A stretch of DNA of 8,713 nucleotides, from positions 1-8,713 of the forward strand of contig DDLU01000078.1 in the NCBI GenBank assembly GCA_002340305.1. The letters are read 5' to 3'. A model generated the notes under the pieces. That model had not been told where the DNA came from, ran no database searches, and saw only the letters and a list, made by a program, of their open reading frames with translations. Of this stretch, positions 6,812 through 8,713 are shown one piece after another. The first letter of the stretch is position 1. Each line of letters starts with the position of its first letter. Source of the stretch: Desulfovibrio sp. UBA2564 (GTDB taxonomy: Bacteria > Desulfobacterota > Desulfovibrionia > Desulfovibrionales > Desulfovibrionaceae). Made by a program: the position numbers and the translations under genes.

Positions 6812-8461
6812 ATGTGTAATAACGAAGATCTTCAAGAAAATGAGAACCAGCCTCTCTGGACAAAAAACGCAGAATTTGCAGACCGCAACACCCGTTTGGA
6901 CAAATTCTGGGGAACAGCTCTGGAAGAGGAGGGAATCTCACGCGGAAAAGTAAAAGACTGGATTAAGGCTGGATTCGCCGGGATAAACGGCAGAGTTTGC
7001 AAAAAACCCAACCAGAAATTAATGGGAAATGAAGAGCTTACCCTCAAAGGTGAAACGGAATTTACTTCATTGGTTCCCGAAAACCTTCCGCTGGAAATTA
7101 TATATAATGATGGAAAGATAGCAGTAATCAACAAGCCTGACGGACTGACCACCCACCCAGCACCAAGCTGCCCAACTGGAACACTTGTTCACCGCATGAT
7201 TCACCACTTCCCGGAAATCCGGGGCATGGATGGATGGAGACCCGGAATTGTGCATCGTTTGGACAAGTTTACATCCGGACTCATATGCATTGCTCTAAAT
7301 GAGCATGACCGTCTGGCAATGTCTACCGCCTTTGCCGAGCGGGAAGTAAGCAAGGCTTATCTGGCTATCGTGCATGGGGTTCCTGAACGTAAATTCGGCG
7401 AAATAGACCTGCCCATGGGCCGTCATCCGGTCCACAAAACCAAAATGGCAGTTGTTCTCAAAGGCGGACGCGATGCACGGTCTGAGTACGAAGTGCTCTG
7501 GGCCGACCCTGCCGGACGGGCCAGCCTCGTCAAAGTCAAAATTTTCACCGGACGAACCCACCAGATCAGGGTCCACATGGCTCATATCGGACATCCGCTA
7601 TTAGGGGATCAGGTTTACGGCTCCATGCCTCATGCTGCTTGGGAACAGGATCATCCACGGCTTGCAAAACTGGCAGGTCGCCAGATGCTGCATGCCTACT
7701 CCTTAGCTTTCACGCATCCTGAATCAGGCGAAGAGCTAGACTTTACTCAGGCTCCGCCTACAGATTTCATCGACATGCTCAAAGCACTGGATAAATCAGT
7801 ACAGCGCGCCGGCTTAATCGGCATGCCCTGCGGCGGAAAATCCGCAGTACTCAAAATCCTTGCCAATCAAAAAATTCCGACTTTCAGTGCAGATGAATCC
7901 GTTGCCCGTTCATATGAAAAAGATGGGTCTGGATGGGAACTGCTGCGCCAGAGATTCGGCAACCGCTTTATTGATAATGAAAGCGGAAGCATCGACAAAC
8001 CCGCCCTTTTCGCCGCAATGCGCGAAAACGAAGACCTTCGCCGGGAAGTGATGAACATTATCTACCCCATCGTTCAACATGATGTCGAAGAATTCTTCAA
8101 AACTAACACTGATGAGCCTCTGGCTGTAGCTGAAGTACCGTTGCTCCTTGAAGGCGGTTGGCACACCAAGGGGGTAGTCGATGCGGTAATCGGCGTACGT
8201 TGCCCTGAAAAAAAGCGCACCGAAGAATTACGCGAAAAACGCGGCATTGATCCAGAAACACTGGCTGTATTTGATTCATGGCAGTGGGATGAAAAATCCA
8301 AACTCGATTGCTGTACCGCTATCATTGAAAACGATGCTGACTTTAACAAACTTGATTCGGAAACCGCCCGGATTTTAGAAGTCCTGAAAGGACTGCGCAA
8401 AGACAAGGAAACATCATTCGAGAATTATCTCGAAAAGCTGTTCACCCCTGCTGAAAACTAG
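6812..8461 (+). CDS. Fusion protein: RluA/RluD-family 23S rRNA pseudouridine synthase + dephospho-CoA kinase (CoaE)
   Basis: One uninterrupted 549-codon frame joins two enzymes. Residues about 28-82 form an S4 RNA-binding domain (RLDKFWGTALEEEGISRGKVKDWI). Residues 95-325 are an RluA-type pseudouridine synthase with catalytic D151 in HRLDKFTSGL and the GRTHQIRVHMAHIGHPLLGDQVYG block (247-270). Residues about 332-530 are CoaE, which phosphorylates dephospho-CoA at the 3'-hydroxyl in the last step of CoA synthesis. It has a P-loop GMPCGGKS (337-344), the DADE-like D361 (SADESVA), the lid/CoA region VPLLLEGGW (442-450) and RGID (477-480). IIEND (504-508) stands in the place of the usual vI-N-g motif. 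The join near 325-335 has no stop, frameshift or ribosome site, so it is a true fusion. The ATG at 6812 has only a weak GGA upstream. Similar fusions are, as I recall, annotated in Desulfovibrio relatives. The rRNA target site is not assignable from sequence. Confidence 0.92.
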   Translation: MCNNEDLQENENQPLWTKNAEFADRNTRLDKFWGTALEEEGISRGKVKDWIKAGFAGINGRVCKKPNQKLMGNEELTLKGETEFTSLVPENLPLEIIYNDGKIAVINKPDGLTTHPAPSCPTGTLVHRMIHHFPEIRGMDGWRPGIVHRLDKFTSGLICIALNEHDRLAMSTAFAEREVSKAYLAIVHGVPERKFGEIDLPMGRHPVHKTKMAVVLKGGRDARSEYEVLWADPAGRASLVKVKIFTGRTHQIRVHMAHIGHPLLGDQVYGSMPHAAWEQDHPRLAKLAGRQMLHAYSLAFTHPESGEELDFTQAPPTDFIDMLKALDKSVQRAGLIGMPCGGKSAVLKILANQKIPTFSADESVARSYEKDGSGWELLRQRFGNRFIDNESGSIDKPALFAAMRENEDLRREVMNIIYPIVQHDVEEFFKTNTDEPLAVAEVPLLLEGGWHTKGVVDAVIGVRCPEKKRTEELREKRGIDPETLAVFDSWQWDEKSKLDCCTAIIENDADFNKLDSETARILEVLKGLRKDKETSFENYLEKLFTPAEN

Positions 8462-8480
8462 CTTTTCACGCTAATGAGTA

Positions 8481-8508
8481 TTGACTTACTCCTCGCATGT
8501 GTTACTTT
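8481..8508 (+). promoter_or_regulatory. Sigma70-type promoter of the ncRNA
   Basis: TTGACT (8481-8486) and TACTTT (8503-8508) are 16 nt apart, and TTATAA (8507-8512) overlaps the -10 region. The predicted start is about 8513-8516, exactly where the self-complementary sequence begins. No ORF with a ribosome site follows, so the promoter appears dedicated to the RNA. Confidence 0.6.
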
Positions 8509-8512
8509 ATAA

Positions 8513-8713
8513 GTGAGACCTGAGGCGAGTGGTCAGGACCGTAGTCGGAAGAATGAACACAATTTAATTGTTAGGATGCAAGTCCATTTTACAAAAAAGA
8601 ATTCTACGCAAGGTCCAACCCCGCTTTCGGCATCAGATTGTGTTAGGGAGTGAGTAACCCTAGTTTACCTATCAACTCAATCTCATCACGCCCCCGCTAC
8701 TGCAGTAGCGGGG
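8513..8713 (+). ncRNA. Candidate structured ncRNA of about 175-200 nt, 6S RNA (ssrS)-like
   Basis: This segment has its own promoter and ends in a strong terminator-like hairpin; it codes for nothing convincing. Pairings seen by eye are: GTGAGA 8513-8518 with TCTCAT 8681-8686 (one G-U) and TGAG 8521-8524 with CTCA 8676-8679, forming a closing stem. AACACAAT 8556-8563 pairs perfectly with ATTGTGTT 8637-8644, and GATGC 8575-8579 with GCATC 8630-8634, forming a long terminal arm. Between them is a large bubble whose 3' side carries its own hairpin, TAGGG 8644-8648 with CCCTA 8658-8662. This order (closing stem, central bubble with a 3'-side hairpin, terminal stem) and size match 6S RNA, which binds the sigma70 RNA polymerase holoenzyme by mimicking an open promoter. 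The identity rests on shape, not on a recognised sequence signature. tmRNA, RNase P RNA and SRP RNA signatures are absent. It starts about 50 nt after the fusion gene, which has no terminator of its own. Confidence 0.6.
8692..8713 (+). terminator. Perfect 22-bp palindrome at the right edge, probable terminator hairpin
   Basis: CCCCGCTACTG and CAGTAGCGGGG are exact inverted complements. As RNA this is a 9-bp GC-rich stem with a UGCA loop. The window ends at the last G, so a following T-run cannot be seen. It comes right after the closing stem of the ncRNA, the expected place for its intrinsic terminator. Confidence 0.65.

Noticed and set aside
8513..8713. tmRNA, RNase P RNA, SRP RNA or a group II intron end
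   Set aside because: The expected hallmarks are missing: the tmRNA tRNA-like ends, the RNase P GAGGAAAGUCC block, the SRP apical GGAAG...GCAG loop, and the intron domain V. A partial likeness of GGTCAGGACC to the SRP loop is not in the right structural context.

Overview
The window looks like chromosomal DNA of a moderate-GC member of the Desulfovibrionaceae, most like the marine Desulfovibrio/Maridesulfovibrio group. This is inferred from the protein style, the pssA-leuA-leuC order, the short LeuC subfamily and a pseudouridine synthase fused to dephospho-CoA kinase. No species can be named from the sequence alone. There is no sign of mobile elements, CRISPR arrays, tRNA or rRNA genes.

Six genes lie on the minus strand. 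Read in their own direction they are upp and uraA (uracil salvage and uptake), mnmA (tRNA thiolation), then pssA, leuA and leuC (phospholipid head-group synthesis and the first leucine steps; leuC runs off the left edge). upp and uraA are separated by a clear intrinsic terminator only 9 nt after the upp stop, which suggests partial readthrough. A second GC-rich terminator ends the uraA unit at 4461-4516. mnmA has its own extended -10 promoter at 4400-4408. pssA follows a 360-nt gap with a candidate promoter and a leader of about 120 nt. leuA follows pssA after 172 nt that hold an operator-like dyad, and leuC overlaps leuA by 8 nt.

The seventh gene, on the plus strand from 6812 to 8461, is a 549-residue RluA/RluD-type pseudouridine synthase fused in frame to a CoaE kinase. 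It is divergent from upp, and the shared 197-nt gap holds two oppositely directed -35 boxes built into one short palindrome.

After this fusion gene comes the least ordinary part of the window (8481-8713). A sigma70-type promoter is followed by about 200 nt of non-coding, self-complementary sequence and a perfect terminator palindrome at the right edge. The fold (closing stem, large central bubble with a hairpin on its 3' side, long terminal stem) resembles 6S RNA. I call it a structured ncRNA with some confidence and 6S-like with less.

The protein-coding part is mainly housekeeping. I see no multi-gene novel system. The points worth following up are the ncRNA, the fusion enzyme and several regulatory sites.
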